Shown here in pieces: positions 34,101 through 43,216 of a stretch of DNA of 64,000 bases; position 1 is the stretch's first letter, and each line of letters opens with the position of its first letter. The position numbers and the translations under genes are program-made. This DNA comes from Lolliginicoccus suaedae (GTDB lineage Bacteria > Actinomycetota > Actinomycetes > Mycobacteriales > Mycobacteriaceae): NCBI RefSeq assembly GCF_008312885.1, contig NZ_VSSO01000001.1, positions 744,001-808,000 on the forward strand. Direction: 5' to 3'. The notes under the pieces are model-generated. The model was not told the DNA's origin, did no database searches, and was given only the letters and a program-made list of their open reading frames with translations.

Positions 34101-35553
34101 GGCGGGGCTCGCGCACGGTGATCGTGGTGGCGCGGACCGGTGCTTCCTCGAGGATGATGTGGGCGTTGATGCCGCCGAAGCCGAAGGCATTGACCCCGGC
34201 GCGGCGTGCCTGCCCAGTCGGGTGCTGCTGCCAGGGCTGGGCCGCGGCGATGGGCGCGAAGCGCGATCCCGCCAGCATGGCGTGGGGCTGCTCGCAGTGC
34301 AGCGTCGGCAGCAATGTGCGGTGGTGCAGCGCCAGCGCTGCCTTGATCAGGCCTGCTGCCCCGGCTGCGGGCATGGCATGGCCGATCATTGACTTGACGG
34401 TGCCGATGACGGGTTGCTGCTCGCTGGCGGTGTGGGGGCCGAAAATCTCGGCGAGGGTGGTCAGCTCGGCTGAGTCCCCGGCGACGGTGCCAGTGCCGTG
34501 GGCCTCGAGCAGGCCGATCGCTCCAGGGGCGGCGGGGTCGAGCGCTGCGGCCTCCCAGGCGCGCCGCACCGCGGTGACCTGACCGGATGGGTCCGGGTTG
34601 AACAAGCTGGCGGTGCGCCCGTCGCTGGCCACGCCGGTGCCGGTGATGACGGCGTAGATGCGGTCGCCGTCACGCTCGGCATCGGCGAGCCGCTTGAGCG
34701 CGACGATGCCCGTGCCCTCGCCGATGAGGACGCCATCGGCGCGGGTGTCGAAGGGGCGGATCTGCTGGGCCGGGGAGAGCGCCCCGAGCTGGTTGAACAC
34801 GCTCCACAGGGTGACGTCGTGGCAGTGGTGCACCCCGCCGGCGAGCATCATGTCGCAGCGTCCGCTGGCGAGCTCGGCGATGGCCTGGTCGACCGCGACG
34901 AGGGACGAGGCGCACGCGGCATCGACGGTGTAGGCGGGCCCGCGCAGGTCGAGGCGGTTGGCGATGCGGGAGGCGGAGAGGTTGGGCACGAGGCCGATCG
35001 CCGCGTCCGAGGTGGGCGGGCGCAGCTGGGCCTGGAAGGCCTCCTTCACCTGGTGCAGCTGCTCGCCCGTCAGCTCGGGCATGATCTCGCCGAGGGTGCG
35101 GACGAGCTGGTGGGCGGTGCGGACTTGCTGGTCGAGGCGCACGAGGCCGGGCGTGAGGTAGCCGCCGCGGCCGAGCACCACACCGATGCGCGACCGATCG
35201 GCGGGCAGCGCGGCGATGCCACCGGCGTCGTCGATGGTGTCGGCTGCCACGCGCAGCGCGATCAGCTGGTCGGGCTCGATGTCGTCGACGCTGTTGGGCA
35301 TGATCCCGAAGCGCTCGGGGTCGATGTCAGCCTCGACGAATCCGCCGCGCCGGCAGTAGAACGCGTCGGCGCGGGGATGCTCGCGCGCGGACGGGTCGTA
35401 GAGCGTGTCGTCCCACCGGTCCGCGGGCACCTCGGTGATGCTGTCCACACCACGCACGAGGTTGTTCCAGTACTCGCCGAGGTTGCTCGCGCCGGGGAAC
35501 AGCGCGCCCATCCCGACGATGGCGACCTGCTGATGGGGCACTACCGGGGTCAC
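31123..35553 (-). CDS. Iterative polyketide/PUFA-type synthase: KS-AT-DH-phosphopantetheinyl transferase
   Basis: This protein of about 1476 residues starts at the GTG at 35553, which overlaps the upstream synthase stop by 4 bases. Domains in order: ketosynthase (QVAIVGMGALFPG at ~10, active Cys in VDAACASSL at ~213, His in EAHGTGTV at ~350 and SMIGHA at ~388); acyltransferase (MVFPGLEADF at ~564, GHSVGEW at ~633); hotdog dehydratase (YLIDHSFFKMPEGW at ~975); and a C-terminal phosphopantetheinyl transferase (GIDVEEV at ~1354, FWTAKEAVAKK at ~1398). The last would charge the ACPs of this operon. No ACP or KR is present here; they are on the partner protein. Confidence 0.93.
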   Translation of the reverse strand: MTPVVPHQQVAIVGMGALFPGASNLGEYWNNLVRGVDSITEVPADRWDDTLYDPSAREHPRADAFYCRRGGFVEADIDPERFGIMPNSVDDIEPDQLIALRVAADTIDDAGGIAALPADRSRIGVVLGRGGYLTPGLVRLDQQVRTAHQLVRTLGEIMPELTGEQLHQVKEAFQAQLRPPTSDAAIGLVPNLSASRIANRLDLRGPAYTVDAACASSLVAVDQAIAELASGRCDMMLAGGVHHCHDVTLWSVFNQLGALSPAQQIRPFDTRADGVLIGEGTGIVALKRLADAERDGDRIYAVITGTGVASDGRTASLFNPDPSGQVTAVRRAWEAAALDPAAPGAIGLLEAHGTGTVAGDSAELTTLAEIFGPHTASEQQPVIGTVKSMIGHAMPAAGAAGLIKAALALHHRTLLPTLHCEQPHAMLAGSRFAPIAAAQPWQQHPTGQARRAGVNAFGFGGINAHIILEEAPVRATTITVREPRRILRLAAPTAADLATALDVADADLLATTATGSGPARIAIDEPTPKRLALARKAVARGAAWRGRSNMWFTPSPLLGPGGGKVAMVFPGLEADFAPDVTEVARELGMPLSGLATGTEQIGAHGAAVFQLGRVLHRALAERGVTAGALAGHSVGEWSAMTQGGMFDTNEIDAFLDRFDPASITVPGVEFAVIGTTADRVREALGAFPDVVLSHDNAPNQSMVCGPGKNVAALVEKFRADGIISQVLPFQSGFHTPMLIPFLEPIIRDLDALTIRAATVPVWSATTTEKFPADPIEIRAIYLRHLVETVRFRELITRMHDDGNSVFIQMGTGQVSALIGDILADRDHLAIPAHTTKASAADQLDRVIAALWVEGHHTRADAPSPRQGRRMPIAMGGPLVSIPLAQRAGLAPRSRLPQAGAIDASVPAAPATSAWGAEFSALVADTQRVAQELMAAASAPRATRPPGPQPPAPRPPVPQPLRPSRTSLDVSLDAMPYLIDHSFFKMPEGWPIDEDRWPVVPATTLVHHMMEHASSSAPGRAPVALTGVRFQKWLPVIPSATVPVIVEPDSGTTVTVTLQGHARASIALDDQYPPRPEAWRIDPSTEHAPTDEAHELYTRRWMFHGPRFQGVTELTAMGDRHVRGLLRAPAAPGALLDNAGQLLGYWVQTTMTERSTVFPVGMDRIDFHGPHPAAGSIVECTILIREVTHQFITADIQMITDGAVWAQITGWQDRRFDSNPAIRATDCEPEHNTLATLHPEGWAEVAEMWPDLATRELVVRKMLGAPERDQYEAIPPRRKRQWLLGRIAAKDAIRQLLWRTDAAGIFPQEIEIGNEPGGAPFATGTHGRALPELALSIAHCAELGVAIAASGPCGIDVEEVLERDATTEEAALTERERHLLDALASSEANDRALWFARFWTAKEAVAKKLRTGLDGAPKQFEVITASPDRLTVRHRGIDQPVRATVTRNPLPLPPRTYVVAWTDQTGTSHIDEGTHNP

Positions 35554-38500
35554 CACTCGGAGGCGGTGTAGACGACCGACGGCTCGCTCTCGTCGCCCCA
35601 GGCGAGCTCGCGGAGCAGGCTGGTGGTGCCTTCCTCCGGGTCGATCAGCGCCACGCCGCGCTTGGCATAGGTACGCATCAGCTCGGGGGTGACCATGCCG
35701 TTGTTCTCGCCGGTGGGCGCCCACGGGCCCCAGTGCACGGTGAGGCCGCGGCGCTTGCCGGCGACGGTCCAGTTCCGGCCCAGGGTCTCGAGCTCATCGT
35801 TGGCGGCAGCATAGTCGGACTGGCCACGGTTGCCGAGGACAGCAGCGATGCTGCCGAAGAACACGAGGAAGCGGGGGCCGTTGGCAAGCTCCTCGGCGGC
35901 GGTGATGAGCAGTCGCGCACCGTCGACCTTCGTCGTGAATACCCGGGAGAACGATTCGGGCGCCTTGTCGGCGATGAGCTTGTCCTCGATGACCCCGGCC
36001 GCGTAGACGATGCCGTCGATGCGGCCATGCTCGGCGTGGATGCTGGTGACGAGCTCGGTGACGGCCTCGGCATCGCGGATGTCGGTGGCCCGGTAGTGGA
36101 CGGTGGCGCCGAGGTCGCGGAGGCGCTGCACGGTGCCGCGGACCTCGCGGGCCGCGAGGATCTGGTTGATCGAGGCCTCGATCCCTGCGGGCGAGCGCTG
36201 CCCGGTAGCGATGAGGGCGGCGCGCAGGTCCGCTGCCGTGGTCGCGGCCTGGATGCGCGGGTCGTCGGGCTCGGCGACGAGCGGGGTGCGGCCGACGAGC
36301 TCGATGTGGCAGCGGCTCGCGGCGGCGAGCGTGGCGGCGAAGCGGGCGGTGATGCCGCGGCCGCCCCCGACGAGCAGCACTACCGAATCCTGGTCGAGGC
36401 CCAGCGCGGCGGCCTCGGCAGTGCCATCGCCACTAGGACCTGCTCCCGCGGCGGCGACAGCGCCAAGGCTGGTGGGCTGGAGGGCGAGGCCCGACCTGGT
36501 GCCGTGGTCGAGCAGTACCACGGGCTCGCCCGGCCCGGCGGCGGTCTCGCTGACTAGTTCGGTGGCAAGGCGCGCGGGATCGGTCTCGGTGGACTCGATG
36601 ACCGTGGCCTGCAGCTCGGTGTACTCGCGAGCGACGGTGCGGAAGAAGCCACGCAGGCCCTCGCCTGGCCCGGCGGCGAGGATCCACCGGGGCGAGGCGG
36701 CGATCAGTTCCCGCAGGAGCGGGAAGGCATCAGGCAGCGCCGGGGCACCATCGCGCTCGGTGCTCGCGAGGTAGAACACTCCGTCGGCGGGAGTGGCGAG
36801 CGCGTCGCGGATGTCGGCAAACGTAGCGGGCGCGATGGTCGCCGTCGCGCCGTGCTCGCGCAGCTCTGCAGCGAGTGCCTCGGCGAGCGCGCCCGTACCG
36901 ATGATGAGCACGCGCTGCCCGTCGAGGCTCGGTGCAGCAGCGAGAGGAAAGAGAGGAACGTGGCGCATCAGGAGGCGCTGCGGGGCGATGACCACGGCCG
37001 TGGCGTCAGGCTCGGGCGCTTCAGCAGGGCTGGCCGGAGCAGGACTCGGTGCAGCGGCGGGCTCGGCCTCACCGTTGAGCTTGGCGAGGAGCAGATCGGC
37101 GATGGCCGCGGCAGTGCGGGCGCGGGACACTTCCTCGAGCTCGCTGTCGTCGCCACCGACGAGGCCGAGCTCGGCGGCGAGCTCCCCGGCGATCTCGGCG
37201 CGCTTGATCGAATCAACGCTCAGGTCGGCCTCGAGGTCGAGGTCTGGCTCGATCATCTCCACGGGGTAGCCGGTGCGGCGACCGATCACGTCGAACACCG
37301 CCGCGAGCACGCTCTCCCCGGTGTGGGCAACGGGCTGGGGCGCGGGCGCTGCGGGCGCCGACGACGGCACAGGCGCCGGTGCCGGTGCCGGAGCCGCGGC
37401 GGCTGGGGCCGGGTGGGACGCCGCGATCTCCGGAGCGGTGTAGGCCGGGGCGGCAGGCCCATAGCCGTTGCGAGGCAGCGCAGCGTCGGTCCCGAGGTAG
37501 CCGAGCAGCACGTCGCGCTGCGCGGCGACCATCTCGCGGCTATTGCGAAGGAACTCGGTGATGAGCGCTTCTGCTCCGGACGAGGCGTGTGTCATGGGAC
37601 CTATTCTCACAGGGGTTGCCGGGGCGAGCGCGCCCTCGGGGATGGAACCATCAGCGGTGCGCACGAGGTGGCCGTCCACGGTCCAGCCGGGACGCTTGAC
37701 CTTGGTAGCGGGGTCGGGGATCACGGCGCCGCGGCCCTCGAACAGCCATTCGGTGCGCAGATCGGCACCAGCGACGGCGAGGCGGGCGAAGCCCTCGAGC
37801 AGGCCGCGCAGCCCGGAGCTCTGCCCGTCATCGAGCGGGATCGCCGCATGCGGCTGATCGCCGAGGATCGCACCAGCGAGCTTGGTGAGCACCCGTCCGG
37901 GGCCGACCTCGATGAAGATCCGCGCACCGGCGTCGTGCATGGCCTGGATCTGCTCGCGGAACCGCACCGGAGCACTGATCTGCTCGGCGAGCCCGCGGCG
38001 CACCGCATCCGCGCTGGCCTCGTGCACGGCCGCGGTGGTGTTGGAATACACCGGCACCTCGGCGACGTAGAGGTGGGTGCTGGCGAGTGTCGCGGCGAAC
38101 GTGGCGCTCGCCGCGGCGACAACGGGGCTGTGGAAGGCGCACGAGACATTGAGCCGCGTCACCGAGAGGCCCGCCGCCTTGAGCGCGTCCACGGCGGCAT
38201 CGATGGCGGCGGTGGGCCCGGAGATGACGTTCTGCCGCGGGGCGTTGTCGTTGGCGATCACCACATCGCCGTCGAGCCCGGCCGCAGCAAGCGCGTCGGA
38301 AACGTCCTGGGCGGTCGCGGACACTGCGGCCATGGCGCCCCGGTCGGCGAGCTTGTCGGCTGCCTCGGCGATGGCGGTGGCGCGGGCGGCGCTCAGGTCG
38401 AGCAGGGCGTCCGGGTCGATCACTCCGGCGGCGACGAGTGCCGCGAGCTCGCCGTAGCTGTGCCCGCCCACCATGTCGGGGAAAACGCCGGCGCGGCGCA

Positions 38501-41500
38501 GCACGTCATGGAACGCCATCTCCACCATGCCGAGGGCAGGCTGGGCGACGGTGGTGTCGGTGACGGCGGCGCGCTGGCGGTCCGCCGTCTCCTTGGTGAA
38601 CGCGGCGGGCGGGTAGAGGGCGCGGGCGTAGCGCTGGCCCCGGTGCAGGTGGTGCTGGAGCTCGGGGAAAGCCACCATCAGGCCCGCGCCCATGCGGGGG
38701 CGCTGGCTGCCCTGGCCGGGGAACAGGAAAGCGATCTTGCCAGCGGTAGTGGCATCCTCGTCGCGCACGTGCGCGGACTTGGCGGCCTCACCGCTGGTGA
38801 TGGTGGTGAGCGTGCGGTGCAGCTCGTTGGCATCGGCGGCGACGAACGCGATCCAGGTGGGTTCCCCGCGCACGGCGGCGGCGTCGGCCTTCCTCGCGGC
38901 CCCGAAGGCCCAGTCGCGGATCGTCCAGTCCGCGCCGGTCGAAGCATCCATCCGGGCGAGCAGGCCGCGAGCCTCGTCGAGCGCCTTGTCCCGGCTCGCG
39001 CCGCGGAAGGTGAACAGCTCCACGGGCCAGTCGTTGCACGCGTGGGCGGGCGCGACGTTGCGGGCGTGGCCGCGCAGCACGGCGTGGAAGTTGGTGCCAC
39101 CGAAGCCGAACGCGCTCACCCCGGCGATGCGCTCGGAGGGGACCTTCTCCCAGGGCAGTGGCTCGGCATTGAACACGAACGGGCTGCTGCCCTCCTGCCA
39201 GGCAGGATTGGGCTCGCGCACATGCAGGGTGGGCGGCTTGATGCCGGTGTGGATGGCGAGGGCGACCTTGATGAGCCCGGCAAGTCCGGCGGCGCACTTG
39301 GTGTGGCCGATCTGGGACTTCACCGAGCCCAGCGCCACCTGGCCGGCCGCGACGCCGGAATCGGTGAAGAGGTTCGTCAGGGTCGTCAGCTCGGTGCGGT
39401 CACCGACGACGGTGCCGGTGCCATGCGCCTCGACGAGGCCAACGGTTCCCGGGGACTCGCCAGCATTGCGGTAGGCGCGCTCGAGCGCGGCGCGCTGCCC
39501 CTCGGGGCGGGGCGCGGTCAGGCCGAGGGAACGGCCGTCGCTGGCGCTGCCCACTCCCCTGATTACGGCATACACGCGGTCGCCGTCGCGCTCGGCGTCA
39601 GCGAGGCGCTTGAGGACGACGCATCCCGCGCCCTCGCCGAGCGCGATGCCGTCGGCGGAGCTGTCGAACGTCGCGGAGCGCCCGGTGGCGGAGAGGGCAT
39701 GCACCGAGGCGAACATAAGGTAGTCGTTGATGCCGTTGTGCAGGTCGACGCCGCCGCACAGGACAGTGTCCGCGCCTCCGGCGACGAGCTCCTTGCAGGC
39801 CGCATCGAGCGCCGCGAGCGAGGAGGCGCACGCCGCATCGACGGTGTAGTTGGCGCCCCCGAGGTTGAGCCGGTTGGCGATGCGCCCGCTGATGACGTTG
39901 GCGAGCACGCCGGGGAACGAGTCCTCGGTCAGGCGCGGCAGCTGCGCATCAAGCTCGGGCGGCAGGTCCCCGATGTAGGAGGGCAGCACGTTGCGCAGCA
40001 CCCCGGCATTGGACAGGTCGCTGCCAGCCTCGGCGCCGAAGATGACGGCGGTGCGCTGCCGGTCGAAGGGGCGGGTGTCATAGCCCGCATCGCGCAGTGC
40101 CTGGTCAGCAACCTCGAGCGCGAGCAACTGGGTGGGCTCGATGCTGCCGAGGGAGCGAGGCGGAATGCCGAAGCGCAGCGGGTCGAACGGGATGGGCGGC
40201 AGGAATCCACCCCACTTCGAGGGGGTCTTGCCGTCGCCGCCGTCGGCGTCGAAGTACACCGCCGGATCCCAGCGGGAGGCGGGAACCTCGGTGACCGAGT
40301 CCACGCCGGCGAGGATGTTGGACCAGAACGTCGAGAGCGTGGGCGCCTGCGGGAACATCGCGGCCATGCCGACGATCGCGATGTCGAGCGGCTCGGGCTC
40401 GGGCGCATCGTCCTCGTCGATGCTGAGCTCGCTAGCCCGCGTGGTGTACCAGTGCGCGGCACCGGTAACGAGGGACTCGTGCAGCGCGGCGATGGTGGTG
40501 ACCGAGTCGCGCAGCAGCGCCACATCCCCCGCCATGAACATGCCGTCGTGGAGCTGCTGCTCCGCGCTCACCGAGACGAGTTGCCCGCCGGAGCGGTCCA
40601 TGCCCTTGCTCGCGACCCGCAGGCGACCGATGTTGAGCTGCTCGAGCTTCTCCCACAGCTCGCGGTCCGGCACGCCCTGCTGCTGCAGCTCGAGGCGGGT
40701 GCGCGCGAACTCGGCCGCGAAGGTGCTGTCGACGCAGCGGGTGGCGTGGCCCGGGGCGGTCTCGAGCAGCACGGTGCGGGTGGCTTCCACGACGTGCTGC
40801 TGGAAGCCGGGGACGATGGCGCCGGATGCGACGGATTCCTCGGTGAAGAGGTAGGCGGTTCCGGCGAGCAGTCCGACACGAACCCCGGCCTCGGCGAGGG
40901 GGCGGGCGAGGGCGGCCACCATCGCGGCGGAGCGCGAGTCATGGATGCCGCCGGCGAAGAACACCTCGATGCGTGTGGCGGCGTCCGGGTGCGCGGCGAG
41001 GAACTGCTGGAGCTCGCCGATCTGTGCCTGCCACAGCGGGAAGCTGTGGCGCGGGCCGACGTGGCCGCCGCACTCGGCGCCCTCGAAGATGAACTTGCGG
41101 GCGCCGCCGCCGAGGAACTGGCGCAGCAGGCCGGGCGAGGGAACATGCAGGAACGTGCTGATGCCCTCGGCCTCGAGCCGCGATGCCTGAGCTGGCCGTC
41201 CACCAGCGATGATGGCGTGGGTGGGGCGGGTGGCTAGCACCGCGTCGAGCTGCTCCTCGCGCAGCTGCGCGTCAGCGAACCCGAGGATGCCTACGCCCCA
41301 CGGTCGCTCCCCCACGAGCTCCTTGGTGGCGGTGAGGATCTCGCGCGAGCGCGCGCCGGAGTTGACGGCGAGGGCGATGAACGGCAGCGCGCCACCGTCG
41401 GCGACCGCTGCGGCGAAGAGGGGATGATCGCTCACCCGGGTCATCGGGCCCTGAGCGAGTGGCAATGCGGTGCCCAGCGCCTCTGCGAGGGGAGATCGCT

Positions 41501-42332
41501 CCGCGAGCAGCTCGCGGGCCACCTCCCGGCCGGACGCATCGACCGCAGCGGTGATCGAATCCTTCACGGCCCGGATCGCGGCCGCAACCGTCTCGAACCG
41601 CGACGCGAACACCTGCGCGAGGTAGGCGTCCTCGCCTACGGGCAGGACCAGGCTGGCGCCGTCACCGCGCCGCAGTGCCCGGCGCACCACGCGGTGGCCG
41701 TCCTCGACCACGGATTCCGAGCCGTCCAGCCCGGCGAGCACCCCGCGCTCCTCGGCGGGAATGGTGGACTCGCGCAGCAGGGCCAGTTGCACATCCAGCA
41801 CGACGCCTCGCGCTCCGCCCATGACCGCCGCGGCGGCGGTATCGGGACCGATGCCGCCGGCCAGCCATACCGGGATGTCGATCGTCGCGTCCGAGCACAC
41901 CTGCTGGAGAAGAACGAAGCTGCTCGTCGTGCCCACGGGTCCACCGGCCTCGCAGCCGCGCGCGATCACGCCATCGGCACCAGCCTCGTGGGCGGTCCGT
42001 GCTTGCTCGAGCGAGGTCGCCTCGACGAGAACGCGGCGGCCCTCGAAGGAGGCGAACCGGTCGAGCGCGTCGAAGGCGAGCACCACGGTGATGGCCTCGG
42101 GGGGCAGCGCATCGGCTCCGAGCGAGCAGTGGCCAGCGATGCGGACACCGAATCCACCGGGGATCGCGGCGGCCGCCGCAGCGAGCTCGCGCCGGGCGAG
42201 GGAAGAACCAGTCCCAAGCTCGAGAACGCCGAGCGCGCCGGCATGGCATGCGGCCGTGACGATCCGGGCATTTGGTCGATCCAGGGGCGTCAGCGCCAAC
42301 ACTTGTTCATCAATTGTGTCGGCGATGCGCAT
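35550..42332 (-). CDS. Giant synthase: two nitronate-monooxygenase-like barrels-KS-AT-ACP-KR
   Basis: This protein of about 2260 residues has two nitronate-monooxygenase/PfaD-like barrels at the N-terminus. The first (1-~285) contains CEAGGPVG and VWLAGGIGPD; the second (~286-640) contains AQGPMTRVSD, AECGGHVG and VFFAGGIHD. Next come a ketosynthase (DIAIVGMAAMFPQ at ~650, Cys in VDAACASSL at ~831, GHTKCAAG at ~1008) and an acyltransferase (FPGQGSQRPRMG at ~1208, GHSYGEL at ~1289). An ACP follows with the PUFA-synthase-style motif LSVDSIKRAEI (~1703), then a ketoreductase (LLVGGGRGITARFA at ~1985, YAAANDELE at ~2178). I chose the ATG at 42332, which has GAGG 6 bases upstream; a GTG at 42344 is in frame. 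It is the first gene of the operon. Confidence 0.93.
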   Translation of the reverse strand: MRIADTIDEQVLALTPLDRPNARIVTAACHAGALGVLELGTGSSLARRELAAAAAAIPGGFGVRIAGHCSLGADALPPEAITVVLAFDALDRFASFEGRRVLVEATSLEQARTAHEAGADGVIARGCEAGGPVGTTSSFVLLQQVCSDATIDIPVWLAGGIGPDTAAAAVMGGARGVVLDVQLALLRESTIPAEERGVLAGLDGSESVVEDGHRVVRRALRRGDGASLVLPVGEDAYLAQVFASRFETVAAAIRAVKDSITAAVDASGREVARELLAERSPLAEALGTALPLAQGPMTRVSDHPLFAAAVADGGALPFIALAVNSGARSREILTATKELVGERPWGVGILGFADAQLREEQLDAVLATRPTHAIIAGGRPAQASRLEAEGISTFLHVPSPGLLRQFLGGGARKFIFEGAECGGHVGPRHSFPLWQAQIGELQQFLAAHPDAATRIEVFFAGGIHDSRSAAMVAALARPLAEAGVRVGLLAGTAYLFTEESVASGAIVPGFQQHVVEATRTVLLETAPGHATRCVDSTFAAEFARTRLELQQQGVPDRELWEKLEQLNIGRLRVASKGMDRSGGQLVSVSAEQQLHDGMFMAGDVALLRDSVTTIAALHESLVTGAAHWYTTRASELSIDEDDAPEPEPLDIAIVGMAAMFPQAPTLSTFWSNILAGVDSVTEVPASRWDPAVYFDADGGDGKTPSKWGGFLPPIPFDPLRFGIPPRSLGSIEPTQLLALEVADQALRDAGYDTRPFDRQRTAVIFGAEAGSDLSNAGVLRNVLPSYIGDLPPELDAQLPRLTEDSFPGVLANVISGRIANRLNLGGANYTVDAACASSLAALDAACKELVAGGADTVLCGGVDLHNGINDYLMFASVHALSATGRSATFDSSADGIALGEGAGCVVLKRLADAERDGDRVYAVIRGVGSASDGRSLGLTAPRPEGQRAALERAYRNAGESPGTVGLVEAHGTGTVVGDRTELTTLTNLFTDSGVAAGQVALGSVKSQIGHTKCAAGLAGLIKVALAIHTGIKPPTLHVREPNPAWQEGSSPFVFNAEPLPWEKVPSERIAGVSAFGFGGTNFHAVLRGHARNVAPAHACNDWPVELFTFRGASRDKALDEARGLLARMDASTGADWTIRDWAFGAARKADAAAVRGEPTWIAFVAADANELHRTLTTITSGEAAKSAHVRDEDATTAGKIAFLFPGQGSQRPRMGAGLMVAFPELQHHLHRGQRYARALYPPAAFTKETADRQRAAVTDTTVAQPALGMVEMAFHDVLRRAGVFPDMVGGHSYGELAALVAAGVIDPDALLDLSAARATAIAEAADKLADRGAMAAVSATAQDVSDALAAAGLDGDVVIANDNAPRQNVISGPTAAIDAAVDALKAAGLSVTRLNVSCAFHSPVVAAASATFAATLASTHLYVAEVPVYSNTTAAVHEASADAVRRGLAEQISAPVRFREQIQAMHDAGARIFIEVGPGRVLTKLAGAILGDQPHAAIPLDDGQSSGLRGLLEGFARLAVAGADLRTEWLFEGRGAVIPDPATKVKRPGWTVDGHLVRTADGSIPEGALAPATPVRIGPMTHASSGAEALITEFLRNSREMVAAQRDVLLGYLGTDAALPRNGYGPAAPAYTAPEIAASHPAPAAAAPAPAPAPVPSSAPAAPAPQPVAHTGESVLAAVFDVIGRRTGYPVEMIEPDLDLEADLSVDSIKRAEIAGELAAELGLVGGDDSELEEVSRARTAAAIADLLLAKLNGEAEPAAAPSPAPASPAEAPEPDATAVVIAPQRLLMRHVPLFPLAAAPSLDGQRVLIIGTGALAEALAAELREHGATATIAPATFADIRDALATPADGVFYLASTERDGAPALPDAFPLLRELIAASPRWILAAGPGEGLRGFFRTVAREYTELQATVIESTETDPARLATELVSETAAGPGEPVVLLDHGTRSGLALQPTSLGAVAAAGAGPSGDGTAEAAALGLDQDSVVLLVGGGRGITARFAATLAAASRCHIELVGRTPLVAEPDDPRIQAATTAADLRAALIATGQRSPAGIEASINQILAAREVRGTVQRLRDLGATVHYRATDIRDAEAVTELVTSIHAEHGRIDGIVYAAGVIEDKLIADKAPESFSRVFTTKVDGARLLITAAEELANGPRFLVFFGSIAAVLGNRGQSDYAAANDELETLGRNWTVAGKRRGLTVHWGPWAPTGENNGMVTPELMRTYAKRGVALIDPEEGTTSLLRELAWGDESEPSVVYTASEW

Positions 42333-42440
42333 CAATAGCCTCACGAATTCTTCGGGTCAGCACGATGCCTAGTTGCAGGTGCCGCTAGGATCGTTGGGGC
42401 TGGTAGCGGGCTTGGCCCGGGCGGAATAGATCCAGTTCAA

Positions 42441-42455
42441 CTAACATTATGTTAG
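42441..42455. promoter_or_regulatory. Palindrome upstream of the synthase operon
   Basis: CTAACATTATGTTAG is a perfect 7-bp inverted repeat around one base, AT-rich in a GC-rich setting, about 110 bases upstream of the synthase start. It lies in the 365-base divergent gap 42333-42697 and looks like a regulator site. No candidate regulator gene is adjacent. I see nothing else firm in this gap. Confidence 0.6.
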
Positions 42456-42697
42456 GAACCGTAGCGAACATCGGTCAAGTCCGCGGGCATGTGACAAACC
42501 ACATTCTCCCGGACAGTGGGGCATTGTTCACTCCCCGTTCACATGCAACCAGGAGAGGTGGCCGCCATGCACGTTCACCGATGCTATCGGGCCCCTCTCG
42601 CGGAGCTCCCATCGCGCACGGTTCCCAAACGGTGGACACATCCGCTGCGCGCGGCGTAGGTTCGCACCAGAGCCAGCAGGCAACCCCGAGGACTGTC

Positions 42698-43042
42698 ATG
42701 ACAAACCTGAGGGAACTCGCCGAGTCCCACCTCGCCGCAGCGCGAACGGACAAGCATGGCCGCAGCGCCGAGCTCGTCGCCAATGACGGACCACTCCGGC
42801 AGACGGTGATCGCGCTCCGGGAAGGCATGGAGCTCGCCGAGCACAATTCCCCGCCCGCAGCGAGCATCCAGGTTCTCACCGGACGAGTCCGCGTCGAGGC
42901 TGAGGGCGAGCCGCCGCGCGACCTCAGCGCAGGGGAACTGGGAATCCTCACTCATGAACGCCATTCGGTGCTCGCCTGTGCCGACAGCGCTTTCCTGCTC
43001 ACCACGGTCACGAACCAGCAAGGCCAAGGCTCCCACACCTGA
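42698..43042 (+). CDS. Small cupin-domain protein
   Basis: This 114-residue single-domain cupin has LREGMELAEHNSPPAASIQVLTGRVRVEAEGE as its first motif and LSAGELGILTHERHSVLACADSAFLLTTV as its second. The metal-site His residues are partly replaced. The family often acts as a stress or sensing protein. The ATG at 42698 follows CGAGGA. It is divergent from the synthase operon and might be controlled from the same gap. Confidence 0.82.
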   Translation: MTNLRELAESHLAAARTDKHGRSAELVANDGPLRQTVIALREGMELAEHNSPPAASIQVLTGRVRVEAEGEPPRDLSAGELGILTHERHSVLACADSAFLLTTVTNQQGQGSHT

Positions 43043-43123
43043 CGCCACGGCCAACGGGGCCCATCCGGCGGCGGGCCACTCCGGCTAGCTGGGCCCATCC
43101 GGCGCAAAAGCACCGGAAACCCT

Positions 43124-43173
43124 CAAACGCGATAGAAGCAGAGCTGCCGTATCGGCAGTTTCTATCGCGTTTG
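43124..43173. terminator. Palindrome of family 3, probable bidirectional terminator
   Basis: The perfect 14-bp arms CAAACGCGATAGAA (43124-43137) and their complement (43160-43173) enclose an inner hairpin CTGCCG/CGGCAG (43144-43158). It lies between the convergent cupin and DoxX genes. A second copy is at 51087. Confidence 0.75.
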
Positions 43174-43216
43174 CAGCCGAACGGCCAATCGATCCGACCC
43201 CGCGCACCTACCGCCT

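Noticed and set aside
36852..41237. 1461-residue plus-strand open frame opposite the giant synthase
   Set aside because: Its Gly/Arg/Glu/His-rich composition and position opposite well-defined KS, AT and ACP domains show it is the antisense shadow of the synthase.
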